Assembly (NCBI GenBank): GCA_002709395.1
Contig: PAQU01000015.1
Location: 1-35,247, forward strand
Direction of reading: 5' to 3'
Length of the DNA: 35,247 bases
DNA from: Roseibacillus sp.
GTDB taxonomy: Bacteria > Verrucomicrobiota > Verrucomicrobiia > Verrucomicrobiales > Akkermansiaceae
The translations under genes and the position numbers were made by a program. Of this stretch, positions 16,278-24,270 are shown piece after piece (position 1 is the stretch's first letter; each line of letters starts with the position of its first letter). A model generated the notes under the pieces. That model made no database searches and was not told where the DNA came from. It saw nothing but the letters and a program-made list of their open reading frames with translations.

Positions 16278-17888
16278 TCAGGATCGGTGCATGATGGTGT
16301 CCTTCTGGTAGTGCGGATCCGGTTCGGGGAAATCGAGAGTAAAGTGAATACCACGCGACTCCTTGCGATGGATGGCACAGTCGACAATCAGCGAGGCGAC
16401 ACTTACAAGGTTGCGGAGTTCAAGGATGTCGGCATTGACGCGGTATCCCCAGTAGAACTCACGGACTTCCCGGTCAAGGTTGCGCAGGCGGCAACTCGCC
16501 CTTAGCAGTCTTTTGTCGGTGCGGACGATCGAGACGTAATCCCACATGGTACGACGAATTTCATCCCAGTTGTGGTAGATGTTAACCAGTTCATCAGGAG
16601 GAGCAGTATCTCCATGTTCCCATCCGGGGATAGAAGGTGCGGAGGTATTGTCCCCGGGAGGGAACTGCTGCAGGATTCTGGCGAGAGCCCGGCGGGCCAT
16701 GACGTTGCCCTCAAGCAGGCTGTTGGAGGCCAGGCGATTGGCTCCGTGCAGTCCTGTGCAGGCTACTTCTCCGATGGCAAACAGTCCACGCAGGTTGGTT
16801 GTGCCATCAGGGTCAGCAACCACGCCTCCACATTGGTAGTGGGCAGCAGGAACAACCGGAATCGGAGATTCTTCAGCGTCGTGTCCGAACTGCAGGAGGG
16901 TCTGGTGAATAAATGGGAACCGTTGCGCCATGAAGCCCTTCTGCTTTTGAGTAACGTCGAGATAGACACAGGTTGCGCCGGTCTTCTTGATTTCGGTATC
17001 GATTGCGCGGGCGACAATGTCCCGGGGAGCGAGAGAGCCGCGTTTGTCGTAGTTCAGGGTAAATTCCTCGCCCTTTTCGTTGAGCAGGATTGCGCCTTCG
17101 CCACGCAATGCCTCAGAGATGAGAAATGAACGGGCTTCAGGTCCCGTTGCAGCGGGATTGTAGAAGCAGGTAGGGTGGAATTGGATGAATTCCATGTTGG
17201 CGACGGTTGCGCCTGCTCTCCAGGCCATGGCCACGCCGTCGCCCGTGGCGGAGTCGGGATTGGTCGTATAGAGGTAGACTTTTCCGCAGCCGCCGGTAGC
17301 AAGGATTGTGCGATCAGAGCGGAGGGTGTGGACTTCGCCAGTGCTCTTGTCTAGGACGTAGGCCCCGATGACCCGGTTGTCTGTGATGTTGCCCAGTTTG
17401 CCGGTAGTAATGAGGTCAATAGCAATGTGATCGGTCAGAATTTTCAGACCGGGAGTGTGATGTGCGGTATCCAGGAGAGAAGAAGCGATTTCATGTCCGG
17501 TAGTATCCTTGGAATGAAGGATCCGGCGTTCAGAATGTCCCCCCTCCCGCCCAAGGGAATACCGGTCGTTTTTTCTGTCGAAGGTTGTGCCCCAGGAAAC
17601 GAGTTCCTCGATGGTTTGCGCGCCTTCTCCGACAATGGTTCGAACTGCCTCCTCATCACAGAGGCCGGCCCCGGCATCAAGGGTGTCGGCAATGTGCTTT
17701 TCGATGGTGTCATTCTGGTCCCGCAGGCCATTGGGGAGGACTGCGGAGATCCCGCCCTGGGCCCACGCGGTGTTGGAATTGAGAGGATCGTTCTTCGTGA
17801 TCAGGGTTACAGAGCCATGCTCGGCAGCCCTGATGGCAAAGGAGATCCCGGCAATGCCACTTCCTATGACGAGAAAATCCGATGTCAT
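16278..17888 (-). CDS. nadB: L-aspartate oxidase
   Basis: 536 residues, the normal length for NadB. The FAD-binding VIGSGIAGISFAIRAAE is at residues 7-23, followed by the family marker NSNTAWAQGGISAVL. The substrate-site segment FIQFHPTCFYNP, the SEALRGEGAILLN block and GEVACTGLHGANRLASNSLLE are diagnostic. It oxidises L-aspartate to iminoaspartate, the first step of de novo NAD synthesis in the cytoplasm; no nadA or nadC is nearby. It is divergent from nagB, with 99 bases between the starts. Downstream genes on the same strand (bglX and the barrel-like protein) are functionally unrelated, so any co-transcription may be incidental. Confidence 0.96.
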   Translation of the reverse strand: MTSDFLVIGSGIAGISFAIRAAEHGSVTLITKNDPLNSNTAWAQGGISAVLPNGLRDQNDTIEKHIADTLDAGAGLCDEEAVRTIVGEGAQTIEELVSWGTTFDRKNDRYSLGREGGHSERRILHSKDTTGHEIASSLLDTAHHTPGLKILTDHIAIDLITTGKLGNITDNRVIGAYVLDKSTGEVHTLRSDRTILATGGCGKVYLYTTNPDSATGDGVAMAWRAGATVANMEFIQFHPTCFYNPAATGPEARSFLISEALRGEGAILLNEKGEEFTLNYDKRGSLAPRDIVARAIDTEIKKTGATCVYLDVTQKQKGFMAQRFPFIHQTLLQFGHDAEESPIPVVPAAHYQCGGVVADPDGTTNLRGLFAIGEVACTGLHGANRLASNSLLEGNVMARRALARILQQFPPGDNTSAPSIPGWEHGDTAPPDELVNIYHNWDEIRRTMWDYVSIVRTDKRLLRASCRLRNLDREVREFYWGYRVNADILELRNLVSVASLIVDCAIHRKESRGIHFTLDFPEPDPHYQKDTIMHRS

Positions 17889-17938
17889 GCTCGGGAGTAT
17901 CCTTCCGCCCTCAAGGCCTGTAGGACAAGCCGGTTATT

Positions 17939-17997
17939 CAGTTATTGGCTGTCAGGGGACTGAAGATGATGTCATAACTGGCTGAAGATGGATGTCA
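17939..17997 (+). promoter_or_regulatory. Repeats at the nagB translation start
   Basis: An inverted pair CAGTTAT (17939-17945) and ATAACTG (17974-17980) brackets the leader. A near-identical direct repeat CTGAAGATG(G)ATGTCA occurs at 17960-17974 and 17982-17997, the second copy containing the nagB start. The first copy yields a three-codon frame ATG ATG TCA TAA. This could be a translation-control leader or an old small duplication. Confidence 0.35.
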
Positions 17998-18728
17998 GGA
18001 TCTTCAAGACGAAGGATGAGCTGGGAGCAGAAGCGGCGTCCGCCGGAGCGGACAAGATCCGGAAGTCCCTGGCAGAGAGAAGCGAGGTCTGTATCGTGAT
18101 GGCCTCGGCGGCTTCGCAGTTCGAGGTAGTCGAAGCCCTTGCGAGGCACTCTGAGGTGGAGTGGGGCCGGGTAACCCTGTTTCATCTGGACGAATATATC
18201 GGGATCGGGGCGGATCATCCGGCATCTTTCAGTAGATTTCTCAGGGAGCGATTCATTGAGAGATTGTCATGTCCGCTGAAGGGGTTTCATGCGATCGGGG
18301 GAGAGAATGATCCCCATAAGGAATGTGCCCGGGTAGGTGGATTACTGGCAGAGGAAGACCCGGTAGTAGCCTTTATCGGAATTGGAGAAAACGGGCACAT
18401 TGCCTTTAACGACCCACCTGCCGATTTTGTAACGAGGGACCCTTACCTTGTGGTGGAGCTTGATGAAATGTGCCGTCAGCAGCAGGTTGGAGAAGGCTGG
18501 TTTCCGGAACTTGAGGCAGTTCCAACACATGCGATATCGATGTCGGTGCAGCAGATCCTGAAGGCGGAGCGGATCATCTGCTCTGTTCCTGATGAGAGAA
18601 AGGCGGATGCGGTATGGAAAACGGTAGGGGGAGAGGTGAATCCGGAGGTCCCCGCCACGATTCTCCAGAACCACGGGGACTGTACTCTTTATCTGGATGA
18701 ACCTGCTGCCAGCATGATCCAGCGATGA
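17988..18728 (+). CDS. nagB: Glucosamine-6-phosphate deaminase-like enzyme
   Basis: 246 residues. HLDEYIG (66-72) holds Asp68, the counterpart of the catalytic Asp72 of E. coli NagB. GIGENGHIAFNDP (131-143) holds the catalytic His137. In this motif the E. coli Asp141 is Asn135 and Glu148 is Asp142, a pattern I associate with a NagB-like subgroup, so activity should be treated as probable. The enzyme converts glucosamine-6-phosphate to fructose-6-phosphate and ammonia in the cytoplasm. It overlaps the next gene by four bases (ATGA), and that gene is NagA-like, which strongly supports an amino-sugar catabolic operon. The sequence near the start is duplicated (see the regulatory entry). Confidence 0.85.
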   Translation: MDVRIFKTKDELGAEAASAGADKIRKSLAERSEVCIVMASAASQFEVVEALARHSEVEWGRVTLFHLDEYIGIGADHPASFSRFLRERFIERLSCPLKGFHAIGGENDPHKECARVGGLLAEEDPVVAFIGIGENGHIAFNDPPADFVTRDPYLVVELDEMCRQQQVGEGWFPELEAVPTHAISMSVQQILKAERIICSVPDERKADAVWKTVGGEVNPEVPATILQNHGDCTLYLDEPAASMIQR

Positions 18729-19633
18729 GTTTCTTTGATCTCCAGGTTAATGGATATGCCGGGATCGACTTCAATTCCGGGGCCCTGACCACCGAGGAGG
18801 CCCGCGTGGCCTGTGAGGCCATGCGGGAGGATGGGACCACCGGAGCCCTGGCCACCGTGATCACGGACTCGATGGAGGGAATGAAGGGCAAGCTTCGAAG
18901 GCTGGTAAAGGCGCGGGAGGAAGATGAGGTGGTGCGCGAGACCTTGGCAGGGCTGCATATCGAGGGACCATTCCTGAACCCGGCCCACGGGTTCATCGGG
19001 GCCCATCCGCGCGATTGTGCCCGGCCTGCCACAGTGGATGCCATGAAGGAGCTTCTGGAGGCAGCAGCTGGCCTTACCAGAATCGTAACCCTCGCGCCTG
19101 AATATGATGAGGGGTTTGCTACAACTCGCTTTCTGGCGGGAGAGGACATCGTGGTTTCCGCGGGACATTGTGATCCCTCTCTGGACCAGCTGCGGGCAGC
19201 GATTGATGCGGGGCTCTCGATGTTCACGCATCTCGGGAATGGCTGTCCGTTGCAGTTGCAACGGCACGATAACATCGTGGAGCGGGTGCTCAGTCTCTCC
19301 GAAGATCTCTGGATCTGCTTTATCGGCGATGGGGTGCATGTGCCGCCCTATGCCCTGCGAAATTATCTCCGGGCGGCTGGGATAGAACGTTCTCTCATGG
19401 TCACCGATGCAATCTCGGCAGCACGGGCCGGTCCCGGAAAATACACCCTGGCGGGATGGGACCTCGAGATCGGGGAAGACATGATCGCGCGGTCTCCGGA
19501 TGGCTCGCACTTCGTGGGATCAACCGCGACCATGCCCCTGGTAGCCGATGTCCTGCAGGAAATGGGCATGGAAGATGAAGAAATTGCAGATCTCTGCTGT
19601 AAACGGCCGAGGGAAGTAATCGGGTATTCGTGA
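18725..19633 (+). CDS. nagA: NagA-like N-acetylglucosamine-6-phosphate deacetylase, short form
   Basis: 302 residues against about 380 in E. coli. It begins at FFDLQVNGYAGIDF, which aligns with the first barrel strand of NagA, so the N-terminal beta-sandwich part is missing. It ends at CCKRPREVIGYS, so the C-terminal sandwich strands are missing too. The barrel residues are kept: Glu80 in HIEGPFL, His148 in VSAGHCD, His169 in FTHLGNG, His205 in DGVHV, and Asp228 in VTDAI. It would remove the acetyl group from GlcNAc-6-phosphate before NagB acts. The ATG overlaps the nagB stop, and there is no room for a longer start in this frame without lying inside nagB. I see no frameshift; it looks like a natural barrel-only form. 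Confidence 0.87.
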   Translation: MSFFDLQVNGYAGIDFNSGALTTEEARVACEAMREDGTTGALATVITDSMEGMKGKLRRLVKAREEDEVVRETLAGLHIEGPFLNPAHGFIGAHPRDCARPATVDAMKELLEAAAGLTRIVTLAPEYDEGFATTRFLAGEDIVVSAGHCDPSLDQLRAAIDAGLSMFTHLGNGCPLQLQRHDNIVERVLSLSEDLWICFIGDGVHVPPYALRNYLRAAGIERSLMVTDAISAARAGPGKYTLAGWDLEIGEDMIARSPDGSHFVGSTATMPLVADVLQEMGMEDEEIADLCCKRPREVIGYS

Positions 19634-19682
19634 TTGGTTATTCCGATCAGTTATTGAATAGTGTCGGATGCGGAGGGTGACG

Positions 19683-20933
19683 ATGAGTATTCGTGAAACG
19701 CTGAAGTCGGTTGGGCCAGCCATTATCGTGGCGGCGGTAGTGCTGGGCCCGGGGAGTATTCTCACGAGTTCGAAGGTGGGAGCGCAGTTCGGTTGGCTTG
19801 GCGTGCCCATGTTGGCAATAGCGGTGGTTCTCATGATCGGGATGGTCGCGCTTTCCGCCCGTCTAGGAGTGGTCTACAGGCATAGTCTCTGTGATGAACT
19901 GACCCGGCGACTGAGCCGTTCAATCGCAATTGCCGTTGCGACTGTTCTGTTCCTCATCGTGGCTCTCTTCCAGTCCAGTAACAATATCGCAGTGGTGGGA
20001 GGTCTGGAGCCGCTCTTCGACAGCGCTGACAGTCCTCTGGCTGAAAGTTGGTTCAGGATCCTGATTGTGGTTCTGGTGAACGCCCTCGTGATCTTGTCGC
20101 TATACGCCATGCGCAGTCTCTATGGCCTTATCGAGAAGGCCATGAAGATTCTGATGGGTCTCATGATCATGGTTTTCCTGATCAACCTGGTGACTGTGAT
20201 GGTGGCGGAACCGGTCGAACGGGTGGTGGAGTCGGGTCAGCCCGCGGATTGGTTGCCCCTGATTGGAATGGTGGGTACGACCTTCTCGGTGGCAGGCGCC
20301 TTCTTTCAGGCTTATCTGGTGCGAGAGAAAGGTTGGGGGCTGCGCGACCTGCGAAAGGGCATGATTGATTCGGTGGTGGGGATCTCGGTTCTGGGCGGGG
20401 TGACAGCTGTCATCCTGATCACCTCGATCATGGTATTTTACCGGACTCCGGAGGCAGCCCAGCTCAAGAGCGTGGGAGATGTGGCGAGCCAACTGGAGCC
20501 ACTCTTCGGTTCGACCGCGAAGTATATCTTCGCGATAGGAATCCTGGCTGGAGCCTTCAGCTCGTTTCTGGTGAATGCCATCATCGGAGGGACGGTGATG
20601 GCTGATGGTCTTGGGAAAGGGAGTAAAATTGGTGACCGCTGGTCACGGCACGGCACTGCTGCAGCCCTGATAGTGGGAATGCTGATAGCAATTCTTGCCG
20701 GCGGGAAGCAGGGAAATACCGTCGGGTTGATCACCGTGGCGCAGGCTCTTACAGTGCTTGGGATTCCAGCCCTTGCATTGGCGCTTCTTTTCCTGGCAGT
20801 GCAGAAGGACCTTTCCGGTGAACGCCGGACGCCCCCTGCGCTCCTTGCAATTGCAGGGCTGGGTACGTTGGTGGCGTTTTTCTTTGCGACCCTGACCGCT
20901 ATCAAGCTATGGGGCAAGCTGTTCGGCAGCTAG
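19683..20933 (+). CDS. Nramp-related divalent cation transporter-like membrane protein
   Basis: 416 residues with about eleven membrane segments. The start at 19683 is chosen over the ATG at 19668 because GGAGGG (19672-19677) is a good ribosome-binding site at the right distance. TM1 has VLGPGSILTSSKVGAQFG, which fits the Nramp fold, but the metal-binding DPGN is GPGS. The TM6 MPH motif is also missing (FSVAGAFFQAYLVREKGW). Transport of classic Nramp substrates such as Mn2+ is therefore uncertain; Mg2+ or another solute is possible. It follows nagA after 49 bases, so it may be co-transcribed with amino-sugar genes. It converges on panC with 12 bases between the stops. Confidence 0.8.
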   Translation: MSIRETLKSVGPAIIVAAVVLGPGSILTSSKVGAQFGWLGVPMLAIAVVLMIGMVALSARLGVVYRHSLCDELTRRLSRSIAIAVATVLFLIVALFQSSNNIAVVGGLEPLFDSADSPLAESWFRILIVVLVNALVILSLYAMRSLYGLIEKAMKILMGLMIMVFLINLVTVMVAEPVERVVESGQPADWLPLIGMVGTTFSVAGAFFQAYLVREKGWGLRDLRKGMIDSVVGISVLGGVTAVILITSIMVFYRTPEAAQLKSVGDVASQLEPLFGSTAKYIFAIGILAGAFSSFLVNAIIGGTVMADGLGKGSKIGDRWSRHGTAAALIVGMLIAILAGGKQGNTVGLITVAQALTVLGIPALALALLFLAVQKDLSGERRTPPALLAIAGLGTLVAFFFATLTAIKLWGKLFGS

Positions 20934-20945
20934 GAGTGATGGTGG

Positions 20946-21782
20946 TCAGATCTCCACGTTGTCGATGAGTCGCACGTCATCATAGTAGACGGCAGCTGCG
21001 AGTAGGGCTGGACCGGCAACTTTGGGAAGAAGTTGCAGGTTCTCACGGTCGACTAACTCAAGATAGTCGATTTGCAGTCCGGCCGGGGCATCGTGCAGAA
21101 GATGATGGCGGGCGGCTTCAAGATAGACTTCACTGCGTTGTTCTCCGGTCTCGCGTAGATCGCGGGCAGCGAGGAGGGCACGGTGGATCCGGGGGGCATC
21201 AGCGCGGTGCTCCTGATTCAGGGTGAGGTTGCGTGAGGAGAGAGCCAATCCATCCGGGTCACGTACGGTTTCGATGTCATGGATCTCTATTGGAAGAAAG
21301 AGATCCCGGACGAGACGCCGGATGATTGCGAGTTGCTGATAGTCCTTTTTGCCGAAGACGGCAGCTGAAGGGAGTAGAGCGTGAAAGAGCTTGAGGACGA
21401 CAGTACAAACTCCCTCGAAATGGCCGGGCCGGGCTGCCCCGCAGAGGTTCCGGGAAAGCAGGTTTTCGGAGACCCTGACGGAGTGATCGGTAGCATAGAA
21501 TTCCGCAGGGGAGGGAGTGAACACGACATTCACGTCGAGGCTGCGGCACAGGGCGAGATCTTCCTCAAGAGAGGCCGGGTAGTCTGCGAGGTCACCGGGT
21601 CGGTCGAATTGAAGGGGATTCAGGAAGATGGATACCACCACGGATCCACTTGCTCCCGCTATTTCCCTTGCGGCACGGATAAGGGCTGCATGTCCTTCGT
21701 GAAGAGCCCCCATTGTCGGAACGAGGACGGAAGACGCGGGAATGTTTGAAGGGAGATCGGTGAGGGAGGAGAGTTGAAGCAT
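20946..21782 (-). CDS. panC: Pantothenate synthetase
   Basis: 278 residues, the typical length. The ATP-binding PTMGALHEGHAALI (22-35, HIGH-like) is at the N-terminus, followed by SIFLNPLQF, GHFEGVCTVVLKLF, FGKKDYQQL and SSRNLTL (the KMSKS-like position), all diagnostic of PanC. It joins pantoate and beta-alanine with ATP to make pantothenate, the precursor of coenzyme A. No panB or panD is near. It is divergent from the first ompH gene, and the two 5' regions are very close. Confidence 0.97.
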   Translation of the reverse strand: MLQLSSLTDLPSNIPASSVLVPTMGALHEGHAALIRAAREIAGASGSVVVSIFLNPLQFDRPGDLADYPASLEEDLALCRSLDVNVVFTPSPAEFYATDHSVRVSENLLSRNLCGAARPGHFEGVCTVVLKLFHALLPSAAVFGKKDYQQLAIIRRLVRDLFLPIEIHDIETVRDPDGLALSSRNLTLNQEHRADAPRIHRALLAARDLRETGEQRSEVYLEAARHHLLHDAPAGLQIDYLELVDRENLQLLPKVAGPALLAAAVYYDDVRLIDNVEI

Positions 21783-21872
21783 CTGGTTGTCCTGAGGTGG
21801 AGTCTTAATACTTTAATGAACTTGAGTTTCGGAAGAGGAAGAACTAAGCTTGTACAAGTTTTGAAATCGGTG

Positions 21873-22514
21873 ATGAGAGGCGTGAGGGTGTTGGGGATCT
21901 TGCTGGCATTCTCATCATTCGTGCCGGATGGAAGAGGTGGGGAGGAGGTTTCTGAAAAGCAGCCTCCCATTGGAAGCTTAGTGGCTCCTGCAGGCGAGGA
22001 AAAGCTGCAAACGGCGGTTGTCAATATTCAGGAGCTCTTTCGGAGTTATTACAAGGTGGAGAGGGCGCAGGAGGAGATCAACCTCGAGCGGGCTCGAATT
22101 CAGAAGGAGCATAACGATCTCATGGATCGCCTGCGTGGGATGGACCAGAGCCTGCGTCAGTTGGAGGGAGCTCTTCAGGCCACGGATCTAACCGAACAGC
22201 GACGTCTGGCTCTTGAGCGTGAAAAGGGCCTGCGCATTCATGAGCGGGAGAATCTCAATTACGATCGAATTTCAGATATTCACGTCCGCCATGCGGAACT
22301 GAATCGCAAGATGCTGGCCCGCATGGACGTGCTTCTCAGGGAGATTCATCTTCTGGTGGCGGAGCAGGCGGAGGACCTGGGATTTGACCTGGTATTTGAC
22401 CTTGATGGGTCGGGAACGTCGCAGGTTCCCATGCTGCTTTATGCAAGGGATGCCGCTGACATTACGCCCATGATCCTGAAGGAACTCCAGAAAAGGGTTC
22501 CGCCCGCAGGTTGA
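21873..22514 (+). CDS. OmpH/Skp-family periplasmic chaperone, paralogue 1
   Basis: About 214 residues from the ATG at 21873. That start puts a signal peptide (MRGVRVLGILLAFSSF) at the N-terminus; the frame continues upstream to 21774, with another ATG at 21816. The body is the Skp pattern: TAVVNIQELFRSYYKVERAQEEI, a long charged coiled coil (about 75-150), then FDLVFDLDGSGTSQVPMLLY and an ADIT segment. Skp-like proteins hold unfolded outer-membrane proteins in the periplasm. The N-terminal ~35 mature residues before the OmpH core are extra. A second paralogue follows after about 70 bases and lpxD after that, the gene order usual for skp. Confidence 0.85.
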   Translation: MRGVRVLGILLAFSSFVPDGRGGEEVSEKQPPIGSLVAPAGEEKLQTAVVNIQELFRSYYKVERAQEEINLERARIQKEHNDLMDRLRGMDQSLRQLEGALQATDLTEQRRLALEREKGLRIHERENLNYDRISDIHVRHAELNRKMLARMDVLLREIHLLVAEQAEDLGFDLVFDLDGSGTSQVPMLLYARDAADITPMILKELQKRVPPAG

Positions 22515-22584
22515 AAGGGGTTGAGGTTTGACGCCTGAGGAATTTTCGTCAGACTCCGGTTCAATCTTAAGAAACGCCAAGCAA

Positions 22585-23187
22585 ATGATTTTTCGCCAAC
22601 TTGCCTTTGCGGCTGCCACCACCCTGCTGTTCTCTCTGCCTGCGGTCGCGCAGGATAAACTCAAGATTGCCACGGTAGATATGCAGACGCTGTTCAAGCA
22701 GTATCACCGCACCAATGCCGCCCAGAAGGAGGTCAACGTTGAGCGGGCCAAGATCCAGCAGAATAACAACGAGCGTCTTGAAACAATTCGTGCGCTTGAG
22801 AACGAGTTGCAGGGGTTACGCAAGCAGTTGGATGACCCTTCTCTCAGTGACAAGAGGAAGCAGGAGTTGTTCAAGGACTTCCAGATGAAGACTCAGGAAG
22901 GGGTAGCCCTGGACCGGGAGCGTCGCGAGTTTCTCCAGCGCCGGAACACGGCCCTGAACGAGAAGATGGTTCAGAAGATGCGGGGAATACTCGAGGAAAT
23001 CCGGAAATTGGTGGAACAGCGCGCCAAAGCCGATGGCTACGATTACGTATTCGACAAGTCCGGACTCAGCACCTCCCAAGTGCCTTTTCTCCTGTATACC
23101 AAGGATGCGACGGATATCACGGCTGGTCTGCTGGGAGTTCTTAACAAGGATGCACCTGCACCTGCGGCCGCACCCACGGGTGAGTAG
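22585..23187 (+). CDS. OmpH/Skp-family periplasmic chaperone, paralogue 2
   Basis: 201 residues from the ATG at 22585, which begins a clean signal peptide (MIFRQLAFAAATTLLFSLPA, cleavage after VAQ). The upstream frame to a TTG at 22528 lacks such a signal and is probably not translated. The core starts KLKIATVDMQTLFKQYHRT, then the coiled coil (to about residue 145) and YDYVFDKSGLSTSQVPFLLY, almost the same ending as paralogue 1 (GSGTSQVPMLLY and DATDIT versus DAADIT). The C-terminus adds an Ala/Pro tail. It shares the outer-membrane-protein chaperone role inferred for the family. lpxD follows after 33 bases. Confidence 0.9.
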   Translation: MIFRQLAFAAATTLLFSLPAVAQDKLKIATVDMQTLFKQYHRTNAAQKEVNVERAKIQQNNNERLETIRALENELQGLRKQLDDPSLSDKRKQELFKDFQMKTQEGVALDRERREFLQRRNTALNEKMVQKMRGILEEIRKLVEQRAKADGYDYVFDKSGLSTSQVPFLLYTKDATDITAGLLGVLNKDAPAPAAAPTGE

Positions 23188-23220
23188 GAGGCTCTTCAGG
23201 AGGCCTTTGTTTCTAACATC

Positions 23221-24264
23221 TTGGTCACTGTGGAATTCCGGATCGCGGAAGTGGTTGCCCTGGTAGGGGGGACCTTGGTTTCTGGCGATGAAGAAGTAGT
23301 TCTGGACGGGGTAAAAACCCTGGAAGAAGCCGGTCCTGGCGATTTAAGTTTCTTTTCTCTTCCCAGGTATCGGACTCACTTTGAAAGAACAAGGGCAGGG
23401 GCTGTCCTGGTCACTCCTGATGTTGATGAGGGGCCTGATGGCGTGGCCCTTATTCAGGTTGAGAACCCGTCCTATGCTCTCGCAGCTCTTGCCGGGAAGG
23501 CAGAAGAAATGGCGCGCGACTTTACTCCCGGAATTCGAGCGGGAGCACATGTCTCAGAGAGTGCGGTGGTGGATGCGGGGGCTGCCATCCATCCCGGAGC
23601 CGTGGTGGGAGACGAGGCGGTTATCGGACCCGGATCGGAGGTATGTGCGGGAGCGGTAATTGGCCGGGGTGTGCAGGTGGGAGAAGATTGTGTCATTCAC
23701 CAGAATGCCAGTGTGCGTGAAGGGTGTATCCTCAGGGACCGTGTGATCCTGCAACCGGGAGCGGTGATCGGATCGGATGGATTTGGCTACGAATTCTCTG
23801 AAGGCAGGCATCAGAAGGTTCCCCAGCTCGGGATCGTGGTGCTTGAGGATGATGTGGAAGTTGGCGCTAATGCCTGTGTAGACCGGGCCCGGATTGGCAG
23901 GACAGTGGTCGGGGAGGGGAGCAAGATCGATAACCTGGTGCAGGTTGGGCACAATGTGCAGATTGGAAAGCATTGCATTCTCGTCGCGCTTTCTGGAGTG
24001 GCGGGGAGCTCAAGGCTGGGAGATCACGTAACCCTGGCGGCTCAGGTGGGAGTCAATGGGCATATTGAGATTGCCAGTGGGGTTCAGCTTGGAGGAAAGA
24101 CCGGGGCGTTTCAGAGTATCACCGAGCCGGGAGCTTATCTGGGTGCGCCGGCGAAGCCTCTCAAGGAGGAGATCAGGCTTTGGCGCGAGCTGGGCAAGCT
24201 GCCCGATACCCGCCGGGAGGTGAAGGCCCTGCGCAGGGAACTGGATAAACTTAAGGAAGAATAG
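23221..24264 (+). CDS. lpxD: UDP-3-O-acylglucosamine N-acyltransferase
   Basis: 347 residues. The N-terminal uridine-binding domain (1-100) has [15 protein letters not shown] and ends with [10 protein letters not shown] long left-handed beta-helix of hexapeptide repeats (about 105-300) follows, with [10 protein letters not shown] and the catalytic His244 in [10 protein letters not shown] (E. coli His239). The C-terminal helix is charged. It adds the second acyl chain to UDP-glucosamine in lipid A synthesis. The start is uncertain: a TTG at 23221 or a GTG at 23230, both with GGAGG rather far upstream. Gene order ompH-ompH-lpxD is close to the usual skp-lpxD. Only six bases separate its stop from the stop of the convergent gene. 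Confidence 0.95.
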   Translation: MVTVEFRIAEVVALVGGTLVSGDEEVVLDGVKTLEEAGPGDLSFFSLPRYRTHFERTRAGAVLVTPDVDEGPDGVALIQVENPSYALAALAGKAEEMARDFTPGIRAGAHVSESAVVDAGAAIHPGAVVGDEAVIGPGSEVCAGAVIGRGVQVGEDCVIHQNASVREGCILRDRVILQPGAVIGSDGFGYEFSEGRHQKVPQLGIVVLEDDVEVGANACVDRARIGRTVVGEGSKIDNLVQVGHNVQIGKHCILVALSGVAGSSRLGDHVTLAAQVGVNGHIEIASGVQLGGKTGAFQSITEPGAYLGAPAKPLKEEIRLWRELGKLPDTRREVKALRRELDKLKEE

Positions 24265-24270
24265 GAGTTC

